Below are positions 17,686 to 27,863 of a DNA stretch of 64,000 nucleotides, piece by piece; positions within the stretch are counted from its first letter, which is position 1; every line of letters starts with the position of its first letter. A model generated the notes under the pieces. The model saw only the letters and a list, made by a program, of their open reading frames with translations, did no database searches and was not told the origin of the DNA. The DNA comes from Butyrivibrio sp. Its GTDB lineage: Bacteria > Bacillota > Clostridia > Lachnospirales > Lachnospiraceae. A program made the position numbers and the translations under genes. The stretch lies in contig JAMPEU010000006.1 in NCBI GenBank assembly GCA_023664865.1, positions 62,001-126,000 of the forward strand, read 5' to 3'.

Positions 17686-18735
17686 ATGAACGATTGGGGC
17701 AAAAATATATATAATACTATATTTGAAAAGAATAAACTGGTCAGGTTCACGGCAGTAACCTTACTGGTTTATCTTTTTTTTAAGTTTATTTTTTCCCTGA
17801 TTGCGCCTTTTTTTCTCGCATTTATCTTGATTACCCTGTTTTATCCGCTGCTGCAGCATATCCAGAAGAGAATCCCGACTAAGAAGAAATTTATCGCTGT
17901 CGGGGTGATATTGTTAATTCTGTCGTTTATCTCCGTAATATTTTGGATACTAGGATATAATAGCGGCGGACAGCTTGAAAATCTTACGGATTTCGTTGAA
18001 GAGGCATATGAGAAAATCCAGATGTTTCTCCATCGATGCTGTTATAGTTTAGACGGTAAATTCGGTTGGAATGGATATGAGATAGAGAATTTCATCATCG
18101 AAAGAATGGCTGTGATAATGGAAAACGTTCAGGTGCAAGTGCTGCCTAGCGTGATTTCGTCGTCATATACATGCTTTAAAGGGATTTTTGGCGCAGTGGC
18201 TTTTCTTTTTATTACGGCGATTGCCGCAGTCTTGATGGAAAAAGATTATAAGCCGTTTGTGGAGTGGCTTAAAACAGATGAAGACATATCGTTTATCTGG
18301 AAAACCCTGAAAGGCGTTCTGGACTATATAATCACATTTATAAAAGCGCAAGGGACGATAATGCTTATTATAATCGTGACATGCTGCGCTGTGCTATGGG
18401 CTGCGGGCATTAATGGCAGCATATGGTGGGGGATTCTTGCCGGCTGCCTTGACGTCCTTCCGTTTATCGGCACGGGGATAGTTTTGGTGCCGATAACGAT
18501 ATGGCAGCTTTTAAACGGTTATTATGTGGCAGCGGCAGTCTGCGTTATGCTTTATATTGCCTGTATTTTTATCCGCGAATTTCTGGAACCTAAGCTGATA
18601 GGGGACAGGCTCGGAATTGCGCCTGTGCTTATGATGCTTGGGATTTATGCGGGAATTAAGCTTTTCGGAATTGCGGGGATTATTGAGGGGCCGCTTGCGA
18701 TTATCGTCATATACCAGCTTTTAAAGGCGGAGTGA
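17686..18735 (+). CDS. ytvI: AI-2E family membrane protein, YtvI-like
   Basis: 349 residues from the ATG at 17686, preceded by GGGAGAG; a longer frame would start inside the repeat element. The layout is typical of the AI-2E/YtvI family: an N-terminal hairpin of two helices, a soluble segment (about 90-190), then a bundle with the conserved glycine-rich loop (GILAGCLDVLPFIGTGIVLVP) and the C-terminal EFLEPKLIGDRLGIAP motif. YtvI is a sporulation-associated integral membrane protein in Bacillus; its transported substrate, if any, is not known. Confidence 0.85.
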   Translation: MNDWGKNIYNTIFEKNKLVRFTAVTLLVYLFFKFIFSLIAPFFLAFILITLFYPLLQHIQKRIPTKKKFIAVGVILLILSFISVIFWILGYNSGGQLENLTDFVEEAYEKIQMFLHRCCYSLDGKFGWNGYEIENFIIERMAVIMENVQVQVLPSVISSSYTCFKGIFGAVAFLFITAIAAVLMEKDYKPFVEWLKTDEDISFIWKTLKGVLDYIITFIKAQGTIMLIIIVTCCAVLWAAGINGSIWWGILAGCLDVLPFIGTGIVLVPITIWQLLNGYYVAAAVCVMLYIACIFIREFLEPKLIGDRLGIAPVLMMLGIYAGIKLFGIAGIIEGPLAIIVIYQLLKAE

Positions 18736-18815
18736 AAAATGATAGGATTTGACGAAACGGCACGGACATTTTATAATAACAACATATATGTGGATTGTGT
18801 ATGATGTCATAGCGC

Positions 18816-20465
18816 ATGGCGGAGAGCATATTTCATTGTCACAAGAGTGTTGATTTAAAGGATATAACGATGGATAAAGGGATAAATTTAAAAGAAAAGC
18901 TGCTTAAGCAGACCAGGCAGGCACAAGATTATATGTTAGAGATATACTTTTTTATGCTTGTAGTAGTATATCCTTTTTTCATGAAAGACGGATACTTTGA
19001 AATAGGAGCGGCAAAATATTTCTTTTTCCGCAATGTAAGCCTTCTGATAATAGCGGTTATGACGCCGTTAGCGGTTGTGGCTTTTCTGTGCCGAAGGAGA
19101 CGGCATGAGAATTTAGTAAAATCATTTTCAGGGTATTTGAAGAAGCTGTCTGTCACGGACTGGTTTGTGTATGGATATTTTTTCATTGTGATTGTTTCAT
19201 ATCTGCTTACGCCATATAGGGACAAGGCGTTTCTGGGGGCGCAGGGCTGGTATATGGGGCTTGTGAGCCAGTTTATATTTGTATTAATATACCTTATGTT
19301 CTCAAGATGTTTTAAATGGGAGAATAATCTGCTTTATGCCGTGTTTATCAGTTCCGGGGTAGTGTTTCTTTTGGGTATTCTTAACAGATATTCCATATAT
19401 CCGATAAGTTTCAAAGTCAAGTCTCCGGAGTTTATCTCCACACTTGGAAATATTAACTGGTTTAGCGGATATTGGACTGTATTCGCGGCAATTGGGATTA
19501 TGTTTTATTGGAATGCCGGCGGAAGGGTTTTGCGGGCGGCAGCAGGCATATATGTTGTGATATGCTTTATATCGGGAATGACGCAGGGCAGCCAGAGCGC
19601 ATATATTGCGATTGTAATAATTTTAATGTTGTTGTTTTGGCTTTCGTTTCAAGCGAACCAGAAGATGTACCGTTTCTTGGAGATATGTGGATTGTTCGCA
19701 TTATCCGGGCAGATTGCCAGGCTGCTCAGATATGTGCCTGGGGCTTATATGAATTATGATGATGGGCTGGTAAAGGCATTTACGAATACCGGATTGACTT
19801 TATACATAGGAATAGGCATGATTGCGCTTTATCTGCTGTTTTATTATCTGGTGGAGCATAAAGGCATGCAGATATCAGACTATAAAGTTTTTCGCTGGGT
19901 GATGGTGATAGTGGCTGCCATAATATTGCTGACATATATTGCCCTTATAGCAGCCAATACCCATGCTGGTGGAGGAATAGCTTGGCTTGCAGATAAGCCC
20001 AATTTTGTATTCAATGACAAATGGGGTAATGCTCGCGGTGTTACATGGAGCGCAGGACTTTTGGCATATAAGAATATGACCCTGGTGCAGAAACTTGTAG
20101 GAGTGGGGCCGGACTGTTTTGCAGAATATGTATATACAATTCCTGCCTTGGCGGATCGTATCAATATAAGGTTTGGCGAATCCAGACTAACGAATGCCCA
20201 TAATGAATGGATTACGACACTGGTAAACTATGGCGCGCTGGGGTTTATATGTTATTTGGGGATTTTTATTTCCGCATTCAGCAGATTTATTAAAAAAGCG
20301 CCTGTAAAGACGGGGCTGTATCTGTGCGCGGCGGGAATATGTACATATGCCGTCCATAATATATTCAGTTTCCAACAGGTTCTTAATGCCCCCTTCGTCT
20401 TTTTGCTTATGGGAATCGGAGAGGGGCTTATTAGAGAAGAAAAAATAAATAATAATTTTCCCTAA
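18816..20465 (+). CDS. O-antigen ligase-like (Wzy/WaaL superfamily) membrane protein
   Basis: 549 residues with about ten to twelve hydrophobic helices and one large outside loop (about 395-465), the general layout of O-antigen ligases and polymerases. The start is uncertain: ATG 18816 and ATG 18870 (after AAAGGAT) are both possible. In Gram-positives these proteins polymerise or attach surface glycans, or attach sugars to surface proteins. It lies apart from the glycan genes at the left end. The substrate is not predictable. Confidence 0.75.
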   Translation: MAESIFHCHKSVDLKDITMDKGINLKEKLLKQTRQAQDYMLEIYFFMLVVVYPFFMKDGYFEIGAAKYFFFRNVSLLIIAVMTPLAVVAFLCRRRRHENLVKSFSGYLKKLSVTDWFVYGYFFIVIVSYLLTPYRDKAFLGAQGWYMGLVSQFIFVLIYLMFSRCFKWENNLLYAVFISSGVVFLLGILNRYSIYPISFKVKSPEFISTLGNINWFSGYWTVFAAIGIMFYWNAGGRVLRAAAGIYVVICFISGMTQGSQSAYIAIVIILMLLFWLSFQANQKMYRFLEICGLFALSGQIARLLRYVPGAYMNYDDGLVKAFTNTGLTLYIGIGMIALYLLFYYLVEHKGMQISDYKVFRWVMVIVAAIILLTYIALIAANTHAGGGIAWLADKPNFVFNDKWGNARGVTWSAGLLAYKNMTLVQKLVGVGPDCFAEYVYTIPALADRINIRFGESRLTNAHNEWITTLVNYGALGFICYLGIFISAFSRFIKKAPVKTGLYLCAAGICTYAVHNIFSFQQVLNAPFVFLLMGIGEGLIREEKINNNFP

Positions 20466-20536
20466 AATCTTGTAATAAGTACTGGTAAAAATTCTTTTTT
20501 TTATATACAATAAAAATGTATGAAATATCTAAAAAC

Positions 20537-20564
20537 AGTGATGATAGGACAGACGACCATCACT
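20537..20564 (+). other. Hairpin in the leader of the SAH hydrolase gene
   Basis: AGTGATG (20537-20543) pairs with CATCACT (20558-20564) around a 14-nt loop, about 50 bases before the start codon. It does not match the SAM or SAH riboswitch consensus known to me. Function unknown. Confidence 0.35.
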
Positions 20565-20615
20565 ATAATAAAAATTCGGCTGGTTTAATTACTATTTAAT
20601 TAAGGAGGAAATATC

Positions 20616-21863
<1,248 letters not shown>

Positions 21864-21890
21864 AAGTTGAACGCATTATTTTAACTGACA

Positions 21891-21923
21891 GAATCCCTCG
21901 TAAGCTTTTGCCACGGGGGATTC
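21891..21923 (+). terminator. Hairpin after SAH hydrolase gene
   Basis: GAATCCCTCG (21891-21900) pairs with CGGGGGATTC (21914-21923), one G-T pair. The sequence after it is only mildly T-rich, so it is a probable but not strong terminator. Confidence 0.55.
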
Positions 21924-21968
21924 TTAAGTCTATAGGAACTACAAATCAGAAAGGGGCAAAATTATAAA

Positions 21969-23744
21969 ATGAAGCCGCAAGATGAAACTGCATCAAAATA
22001 TAAGGCGGGAGAACTGCTTAAGAGATTTCTGCCTTATTATAAAAAATATTGGGTTATCGTAGTAATCGACTTATTCTGTGCAGGGCTTACGACGATATGC
22101 GAAATGGTTCTTCCCATGTTTATAAGGTACATTACCAATACGGGAATGAATGATTTGGCATCCCTGAGCGTGGGCATCATACTCCGTATGGGAGTCTTAT
22201 ATCTGTTTTTAAGGATAGTTGATTCGGCGGCGAATTTTTATATGGCGTATACGGGGCATGTAATGGGCACCCAGATTGAGACTGATATGCGGCGCGACGC
22301 ATACGCCCATTTGCAGAGCCTTTCCGATACATATTATAATAATACGAAAGTCGGACAGATAATGGGGCGGATTACCAACGATTTGTTTGACGTGACGGAA
22401 TTTTCACACCACTGTCCCGAAGAATTTTTTATCGCGGCTATTAAGGCTGTAATATCCTTTATTATCCTTTTAGGCATCAATGTATGGCTGACGCTGATTA
22501 TTTTTGCCATCGTGCCGGTTATGGTTATTACATGTACGGCAGTCAACCTTAAGCTGCGTGCCGCAATGCGCCAGCAGAGGATTCAGATTGGCGAATTAAA
22601 TGCGAGGATAGAAGACAGCCTGCTTGGACAGAAGGTAGTCAAGACATTTACCAATGAAGAAAAAGAAAAGGAGAAGTTTGAAGAAGATAACCAGAAATTT
22701 TATAGAATTAAAAAGAAATACTATAAATTTATGGCAGCGTTCCAGACTACCACAAGGGCGTTCGACGGGCTTATGTATCTGACTGTGCTGACGGCAGGCG
22801 GCATCTTCATGGTAAAAGGCATGGTTATGCCGGGCGATTTGGTTGCATATGTCATGTACGTTTCGACGCTGATTGCCACTATACGAAGGATTATTGAGTT
22901 TGCCGAGCAGTTCCAGCGCGGCATGACCGGAATTGAAAGATTTGTTGAGATTATGGATAGTGAAATTGAGATTTATGACGAGCCGGACGCAGTGCCGTGT
23001 GAGAACGTAAAGGGAGATATCTCTTTAAGAAATGTAAGCTTTGCTTATCCGGACGACCATAATATCGTGTTCCGGAATTTAAACCTGGATATCCATGCCG
23101 GAGAAAAAATCGCCATTGTCGGACCTTCCGGCGGCGGCAAAACCACACTCTGCAACCTGATTCCACGTTTCTATAATCTTGATGAAGGCGAGATTGTCCT
23201 GGATGGAAATAATATAAGGAAGTATACGTTGAAAAGCCTGCGCCGGAATATAGGCATGGTGCAGCAGGACGTGTACCTTTTTTCAGGAACTGTGTATGAG
23301 AATATTGCCTACGGCAAAGAAAATGCCACGATGGAAGAAGTAGTAGAGGCGGCGAAAAGGGCAGGCGCACATGAGTTTATAGAATTGCTAAAAAATGGGT
23401 ATAATACTTATGTAGGAGAACGCGGCGTGAAACTCTCAGGCGGACAGAAACAGAGAATCAGTATAGCCAGGGTATTCTTAAAAAATCCGCCGATTCTGAT
23501 TTTGGATGAAGCTACTTCGGCGTTGGATAACGAGAGTGAGTTTCAGGTGGCGAAATCCTTGCGCGAACTGGCGAAGGGAAGGACGACTATTACTATAGCG
23601 CACAGGCTTTCCAGTATCCGTAATTCTGACAGGATTCTGGTATTGACAGAGGACGGCATAGTGGAAGAAGGAAACCATGAACAGCTTCTTGAGAAGAAGG
23701 GAATATACTATAATTTCTACATAACGGCGAATGAACTTAAATAA
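21969..23744 (+). CDS. ABC transporter, fused permease and ATPase (multidrug/lipid exporter type)
   Basis: 591 residues. About six membrane helices occupy residues 25-320. The nucleotide-binding domain begins near 345, with Walker A GPSGGGKTT, signature LSGGQKQR, Walker B ILILDEATSALD and the AHR switch. It is a half-exporter with no partner gene next to it, so it is probably a homodimer. Family members export drugs, lipids or peptides; nothing here narrows the substrate. Confidence 0.9.
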   Translation: MKPQDETASKYKAGELLKRFLPYYKKYWVIVVIDLFCAGLTTICEMVLPMFIRYITNTGMNDLASLSVGIILRMGVLYLFLRIVDSAANFYMAYTGHVMGTQIETDMRRDAYAHLQSLSDTYYNNTKVGQIMGRITNDLFDVTEFSHHCPEEFFIAAIKAVISFIILLGINVWLTLIIFAIVPVMVITCTAVNLKLRAAMRQQRIQIGELNARIEDSLLGQKVVKTFTNEEKEKEKFEEDNQKFYRIKKKYYKFMAAFQTTTRAFDGLMYLTVLTAGGIFMVKGMVMPGDLVAYVMYVSTLIATIRRIIEFAEQFQRGMTGIERFVEIMDSEIEIYDEPDAVPCENVKGDISLRNVSFAYPDDHNIVFRNLNLDIHAGEKIAIVGPSGGGKTTLCNLIPRFYNLDEGEIVLDGNNIRKYTLKSLRRNIGMVQQDVYLFSGTVYENIAYGKENATMEEVVEAAKRAGAHEFIELLKNGYNTYVGERGVKLSGGQKQRISIARVFLKNPPILILDEATSALDNESEFQVAKSLRELAKGRTTITIAHRLSSIRNSDRILVLTEDGIVEEGNHEQLLEKKGIYYNFYITANELK

Positions 23745-23804
23745 AAAGCGCGTAACCGTTCAAAGAAGTAAATGCGCGACCTGTTGAATAGTTGTAAAAA
23801 ACGC

Positions 23805-23833
23805 TTACATTTAAAAAATTTTAATGTTAAAAT
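23805..23833 (+). promoter_or_regulatory. Sigma-A type promoter for the CarD-family gene
   Basis: TTACAT (23805-23810), 17-bp spacer, TAAAAT (23828-23833). It lies about 60 bases before the start codon. Confidence 0.65.
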
Positions 23834-23892
23834 AGTAGTATAGAAGCTTATTTATATAGAGTTGTTTGGTTTTAACATTAGGAGGAGATTGC

Positions 23893-24402
23893 ATGTTTGA
23901 AGTTGGCGAATTAATTATGTGTGGGGGACATGGAGTCTGCCGTGTTACGGCAATTACAGGTAATCCTATTGATAAACTTGATAAAAAGAAGAAATACTAC
24001 ATTCTTGAGCCTGTTTTTGAGAAGGGCAGCACCATTTATACCCCCGTGGATAATGATAAGATTGTCATGAGAAGGATAATGAGTGAAAAAGATGCGAAGA
24101 GTCTGATAGGTCAGATTCCCGATATTGAGACTGTTTGGATTAAAGAAGAGAAGACAAGGGAACAGATGTATAAAGAGGCAATCGGAACCTATGACTGCCA
24201 GAGCCTGGTACGGATTATTAAAACCCTGTATCTGCGTAAACAGGACAGAGTGCAGCAGGGGAAGAAAGTTCTTTCATCGGATGAGTTTTACTTAAAGAAG
24301 GCTGAGGAACTGCTTTACAGCGAGATGTCGCTTGCATTGTCCATCCCGCGGGAAAGCGTGGAAGAGTATATTGCGGATGAAATAAACAAAAATAGGAATT
24401 AA
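23893..24402 (+). CDS. CarD family transcriptional regulator
   Basis: 169 residues from the ATG at 23893, preceded by AGGAGGAG. The N-terminal Tudor-like RNA-polymerase-interacting domain reads FEVGELIMCGGHGVCRV to YTPVDN. The C-terminal helical part has the REQMYKEAI and LYLRKQDR segments usual in clostridial CarD proteins. Such proteins bind the RNA polymerase beta subunit and stabilise open complexes, rather than recognising specific operators. A bidirectional hairpin terminator follows. Confidence 0.88.
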   Translation: MFEVGELIMCGGHGVCRVTAITGNPIDKLDKKKKYYILEPVFEKGSTIYTPVDNDKIVMRRIMSEKDAKSLIGQIPDIETVWIKEEKTREQMYKEAIGTYDCQSLVRIIKTLYLRKQDRVQQGKKVLSSDEFYLKKAEELLYSEMSLALSIPRESVEEYIADEINKNRN

Positions 24403-24411
24403 TGTTATAAA

Positions 24412-24443
24412 ATAAAAGCGAAACTGAAAAGTTCCGCTTTTAT
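24412..24443. terminator. Bidirectional terminator between carD-like and comFB-like genes
   Basis: ATAAAAGCG (24412-24420) pairs with CGCTTTTAT (24435-24443), with a further inner AACT/AGTT stem and a GAAA loop. T-rich on both exits. It lies between convergent genes. Confidence 0.75.
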
Positions 24444-24489
24444 TTTAAGAAAGTATGTTTTTTAAATAGCACTGATATTTGTTATTTTA

Positions 24490-24846
24490 TTATTGCGCAG
24501 AATTATCAGAAGAAGATTCCTGCGCATCAGAAACAGGAGCGCTATCGGCAGAACCCTGAGCCGGCTGCCCATCTTTGGGTGGATGGTGCGGATGGCTTCC
24601 TATTATAGTTATAGCGGATACTACAGCGGTTGTAATCTCCGCATCTGTCTGAATGGAGGACGTATCGAAACGATGAAGGATGAGTCCCTTCGCTGTACGC
24701 GCATATTTAGGCTGCAATCGGTTTAGGGCATAAGTCGCCATGTCCAGCTTACAATCATTACATGAGCAAATATTAGGCATAGTGGGCAAAAGATGGTTAA
24801 GAGCCTGCTCCACATTGTCTTCCATCAGATTCTTTAGTCCTTCCAT
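24490..24846 (-). CDS. ComFB family protein
   Basis: 118 residues, ATG after GGAGGATT. It has the ComFB pattern: LKNLMEDNVEQALNHLLP, ICSCNDCKLDMATYALNRL and PKYARTAKG, with close cysteines (CSCNDC) able to bind zinc. In cyanobacteria ComFB-domain proteins bind c-di-GMP; in Bacillus comFB lies in a competence operon. The last 35 residues are a low-complexity tail rich in Ser, Asp, Gln and Pro. It stands alone here, and its ligand is unproven in this lineage. Confidence 0.82.
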   Translation of the reverse strand: MEGLKNLMEDNVEQALNHLLPTMPNICSCNDCKLDMATYALNRLQPKYARTAKGLILHRFDTSSIQTDAEITTAVVSAITIIGSHPHHPPKDGQPAQGSADSAPVSDAQESSSDNSAQ

Positions 24847-24988
24847 TGTAAATCCTCCATAGGTAAATTTATCAGTAATGTTTAATCAATATAATATAAA
24901 CATACCGATATATATACTATGTTATAACTTTTTTTAATTATAATCAATATTAAAATTAAAACAAATGTATATTTTTAATAGTTTTTTA

Positions 24989-25017
24989 TTGACCTTTTTG
25001 AAAAATATGGTTATATT
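24989..25017 (+). promoter_or_regulatory. Sigma-A type promoter for the efflux permease gene
   Basis: TTGACC (24989-24994), 17-bp spacer, TATATT (25012-25017), about 50 bases before the start codon. The rest of the 24847-25068 gap is AT-rich and shows no gene. Confidence 0.7.
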
Positions 25018-25068
25018 TATACAATCCGTATAGGAATATTAGCTAAAAATGTAGAAAAGAGAGTGTAT

Positions 25069-25923
25069 ATGTTTGAAATTATTTTAGATACTTTGTTGGA
25101 TAGCATAAGATTATTACCTTTTTTATTTCTGACTTATCTTGCGATGGAATATTTGGAGCATAAGGCGGGTGAGCGGCTGCAAAGCATAATTCGTAAATCA
25201 GGTAAATGCGGTCCGCTGATAGGCAGCCTTCTGGGAGTCTTCCCGCAGTGCGGATTTTCTGCTGCTGCGTCTAATTTTTATGCAGGAAGAATTATAACGA
25301 TTGGCACGCTGATTTCGATTTACCTTGCCACATCAGACGAAATGCTTCCGATTTTGATTTCCGAGAACGCAGGAATGGGAATGATATTGAAGATATTAGG
25401 CGCGAAGGTGATAATCGGTACGATTGCCGGCATGATAATTGATGTTGTGGCAAACCGCTTTTTCTATAAAAAGGAAAGAAAGCCGGAGATAGAGCATCTG
25501 TGTGAACAGCATCACTGCCATTGTGAAGAAGGCATTCTTAAGTCAGCGCTGCATCATACGCTGGAAATATTTATTTATCTGCTGATAGTTTCATTTATAT
25601 TGAATATATTGATTGCCATAATTGGCGAAGATTTTCTGGCAAGCCTCGTTTTAAACCGTGTGGTTATAGGAGAATTGCTTGCGGGAGTAATCGGGCTTAT
25701 TCCCAACTGTGCGGCGTCCGTCATTATTACGCAGCTTTATCTAAAGGGCATACTAAACGCGGGCGCAATGATGTCCGGGCTGCTTGTCGGCGCGGGAGTC
25801 GGCATCATCGTATTGCTGCGAGTGAATGACAGACCTAAAGAAAATGCCGTAATTATATCCTTGTTGTATGTGGTCGGCGTTGCTGCAGGGATTGTGGTTG
25901 AGCTGATGGGGGTTGTTTTTTAA
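25069..25923 (+). CDS. Putative arsenic/manganese efflux permease (ArsP_2/DUF2899 type)
   Basis: 284 residues with about eight hydrophobic helices. Two halves carry matching motifs: GVFPQCGFSAAASNFYAGR in the first and GLIPNCAASVIITQLYLKG in the second, an internal duplication with a cysteine in each. A His/Cys-rich cytoplasmic loop (HLCEQHHCHCEE, about residues 143-155) separates them, which suggests metal binding. Annotators call this family arsenic efflux or putative manganese transporter; the substrate is not established. The ATG at 25069 is preferred to a GTG two codons before. Confidence 0.78.
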   Translation: MFEIILDTLLDSIRLLPFLFLTYLAMEYLEHKAGERLQSIIRKSGKCGPLIGSLLGVFPQCGFSAAASNFYAGRIITIGTLISIYLATSDEMLPILISENAGMGMILKILGAKVIIGTIAGMIIDVVANRFFYKKERKPEIEHLCEQHHCHCEEGILKSALHHTLEIFIYLLIVSFILNILIAIIGEDFLASLVLNRVVIGELLAGVIGLIPNCAASVIITQLYLKGILNAGAMMSGLLVGAGVGIIVLLRVNDRPKENAVIISLLYVVGVAAGIVVELMGVVF

Positions 25924-25936
25924 GGGTTAAGAAGCT

Positions 25937-26431
25937 TTATAAAGCTTTTTCCATCAATATAAATCGTCCTTTACGCCAGTCTGCAAAACCGCGTTCTTCG
26001 TAGCCGTTATTCTTATATAGTCTTAAGGCGTATGGATTTTGAGAATATGCGTCTAGTCTGACAGAAGTATATGCGAGATTAGCAAGCTGCGTTTCAATAT
26101 GCTTTAATATCTGTTTTCCGATGCCTTTATTTTGAAAAGTGGGAGCTACGCATAATCTGTGGATAATACATGCTGTTTCATCAGGGTTATGCCATTTACA
26201 CTTTGTATACTCTTCATCGCACTCCTGGCTAATAGCATATATTGCCACGATTTCGTGCTCATTTTCTGCAACATAAAGGGTTTTATTATTTATATCATTA
26301 TAAAAATCTTCTTCTGTCGGATATAAATAATCCCATTGATATATACCGATACTTTCCATTTTATTAATTGCTTCATTTACCAAAGAACATATATTTTCAA
26401 TATCATTTATTGTTGCGAGCCTGTAATTCAT
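25937..26431 (-). CDS. GNAT family N-acetyltransferase
   Basis: 164 residues, ATG after AGGAGAAA. The acetyl-CoA loop is visible as VAPTFQNKGIGKQILKHIE (Q/RxxGxG/A pattern), preceded by IHRLC and followed by SVRLDAYSQNPYALRLYKNNGYEERG, the usual C-terminal GNAT signature. It transfers acetyl groups to an amine; the acceptor is unknown. It converges with the permease gene, only 13 bases away. Confidence 0.88.
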   Translation of the reverse strand: MNYRLATINDIENICSLVNEAINKMESIGIYQWDYLYPTEEDFYNDINNKTLYVAENEHEIVAIYAISQECDEEYTKCKWHNPDETACIIHRLCVAPTFQNKGIGKQILKHIETQLANLAYTSVRLDAYSQNPYALRLYKNNGYEERGFADWRKGRFILMEKAL

Positions 26432-26508
26432 TTTATTTCTCCTGAAGTTGCTTTAAATACTGATTTGCACAGTTATTATGATAGCATAGGGGTGGGTATA
26501 TGGTATAT

Positions 26509-27075
26509 TTAATATCTTCCCGCATAAGCCTTTTTTGCCTCTGCAGTCCACTTCTTTACAAAATCCGACTTTGCTTCGGTATAGCCGTCTCTATTATGCT
26601 CATACTGCTTCCATAAATTTAATTTTAGCTGTTCATATTCTTTTGCTACCTGTGAATGTTCGTTCAGATAATCCCTAAAGTACAATTCATCGTTATCGCC
26701 TGCCAGTCGTAGGTGTAAATGATAAACCTTTTCTTCAAATCCATTTTCAGTATATCCGCGATTAAATGAAATCCGGTTTGGGACCGATGACATACGAATA
26801 AATCCATTGTACTCGATTATCTTGGATATATCTTCCATATTTTCATCGGGGGCTGTTTCAATAAGAATATCAATAATGTTTTTCGCCCATATATTTTTAA
26901 TTGCCGTGCTGCCAATGTGGCTGATGCGCTGGATTTCATAAGCAGAAAGGATATTACGCAGAAAAATTTCTATTTCAGCATAGTATTCAGTCCAATGCTC
27001 ATTATGCGGCACTAAAGAGATGGGAAATAACTGCCATAATTCGTCTAAAGTCATTTGTGATAAGGTTTTTTTCAT
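26509..27075 (-). CDS. GrpB family protein (UPF0157)
   Basis: 188 residues, ATG after AAGGAGCAA. It has the nucleotidyltransferase-like features of the GrpB family: HIGSTAIKNIWAKNIIDILIE, then VYHLHLRLAGDNDELYFRDYLNEH and a final YTEAKSDFV. Biochemical role uncharacterised; the fold suggests nucleotide transfer. A single gene with its own ribosome site. Confidence 0.87.
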   Translation of the reverse strand: MKKTLSQMTLDELWQLFPISLVPHNEHWTEYYAEIEIFLRNILSAYEIQRISHIGSTAIKNIWAKNIIDILIETAPDENMEDISKIIEYNGFIRMSSVPNRISFNRGYTENGFEEKVYHLHLRLAGDNDELYFRDYLNEHSQVAKEYEQLKLNLWKQYEHNRDGYTEAKSDFVKKWTAEAKKAYAGRY

Positions 27076-27146
27076 ATATGTAATTGCTCCTTGCGTACGA
27101 TGTTGGAAATCATGTTTGTAATGCGTAAATCATTAGCAGGCATAAA

Positions 27147-27734
27147 TTGTTAATAGAGATAATAATCAACTTGATGTTCACTTTTTCCTATGGCATAATT
27201 ATACCATATCTAATAAAAAGGAGAAATTCAAATATGCTCAATTTTGGATTTTCATATGTAGGGCTTATATATTTGCTGATGCTGTTTATACCTAATACGA
27301 TTTGGACGAAGCATAAGCCCACAAATTATGAACAATACGCCGAACAGGAAAGCAAGGCTTTGCAGATTATAGAGAGAATTGGCGAAGTATTAGTCTGCTG
27401 CTGTGCATTAATATTTGCTGATTTCAATATAAGGCTTAATTCTCTTTGGAGTGTATGGTTATTAATTTCATTTATGCTAATGTTTCTGTATGAAATTTAC
27501 TGGATAAGGTATTTCCGCAGCGAAAAAAGGATGTCTGATTTTTATAGTAGTATTTGCGGTATCCCTGTGGCGGGGGCGACATTGCCTGTGTGCGCATTTA
27601 TCTTACTTGGCGTGTATGGGAAGAATGTATTCCTTATCATTTCAACAATTATTCTGGGAATTGGACATATAGGCATTCATGTAAGCCATTATAAAACTGA
27701 GGGAATGAGGAAACCCAAAAAAATGAATCATTGA
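27147..27734 (+). CDS. Hypothetical integral membrane protein
   Basis: Up to 195 residues from a TTG at 27147; an ATG eight codons later is also possible, and neither has a good ribosome site. There are about six hydrophobic segments, spread along the whole length, with a charged loop near residues 50-75 (TKHKPTNYEQYAEQESKAL). I recognise no family. Function unknown. Confidence 0.6.
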   Translation: MLIEIIINLMFTFSYGIIIPYLIKRRNSNMLNFGFSYVGLIYLLMLFIPNTIWTKHKPTNYEQYAEQESKALQIIERIGEVLVCCCALIFADFNIRLNSLWSVWLLISFMLMFLYEIYWIRYFRSEKRMSDFYSSICGIPVAGATLPVCAFILLGVYGKNVFLIISTIILGIGHIGIHVSHYKTEGMRKPKKMNH

Positions 27735-27863
27735 TAATTTTCGCATACAAGAATAAAATAAATACGAATATGGATGAATCTTTTATGAGAGGTATTACAG
27801 GTGTTAGCAGGATTTATATATGATAAGTTTATGGAGATTGTGAAAGGGCTATAGGTAAATCCA

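Noticed and set aside
20466-20615. Leader of the SAH hydrolase gene considered as an SAH or SAM riboswitch
   Set aside because: Only one simple 7-bp hairpin is visible. The conserved loops and multi-stem layout of those riboswitches are missing.
25932-25947. AAGCTTTATAAAGCTT palindrome between the efflux permease and GNAT genes
   Set aside because: Short, AT-rich, and inside the GNAT coding end; too weak to call a terminator.
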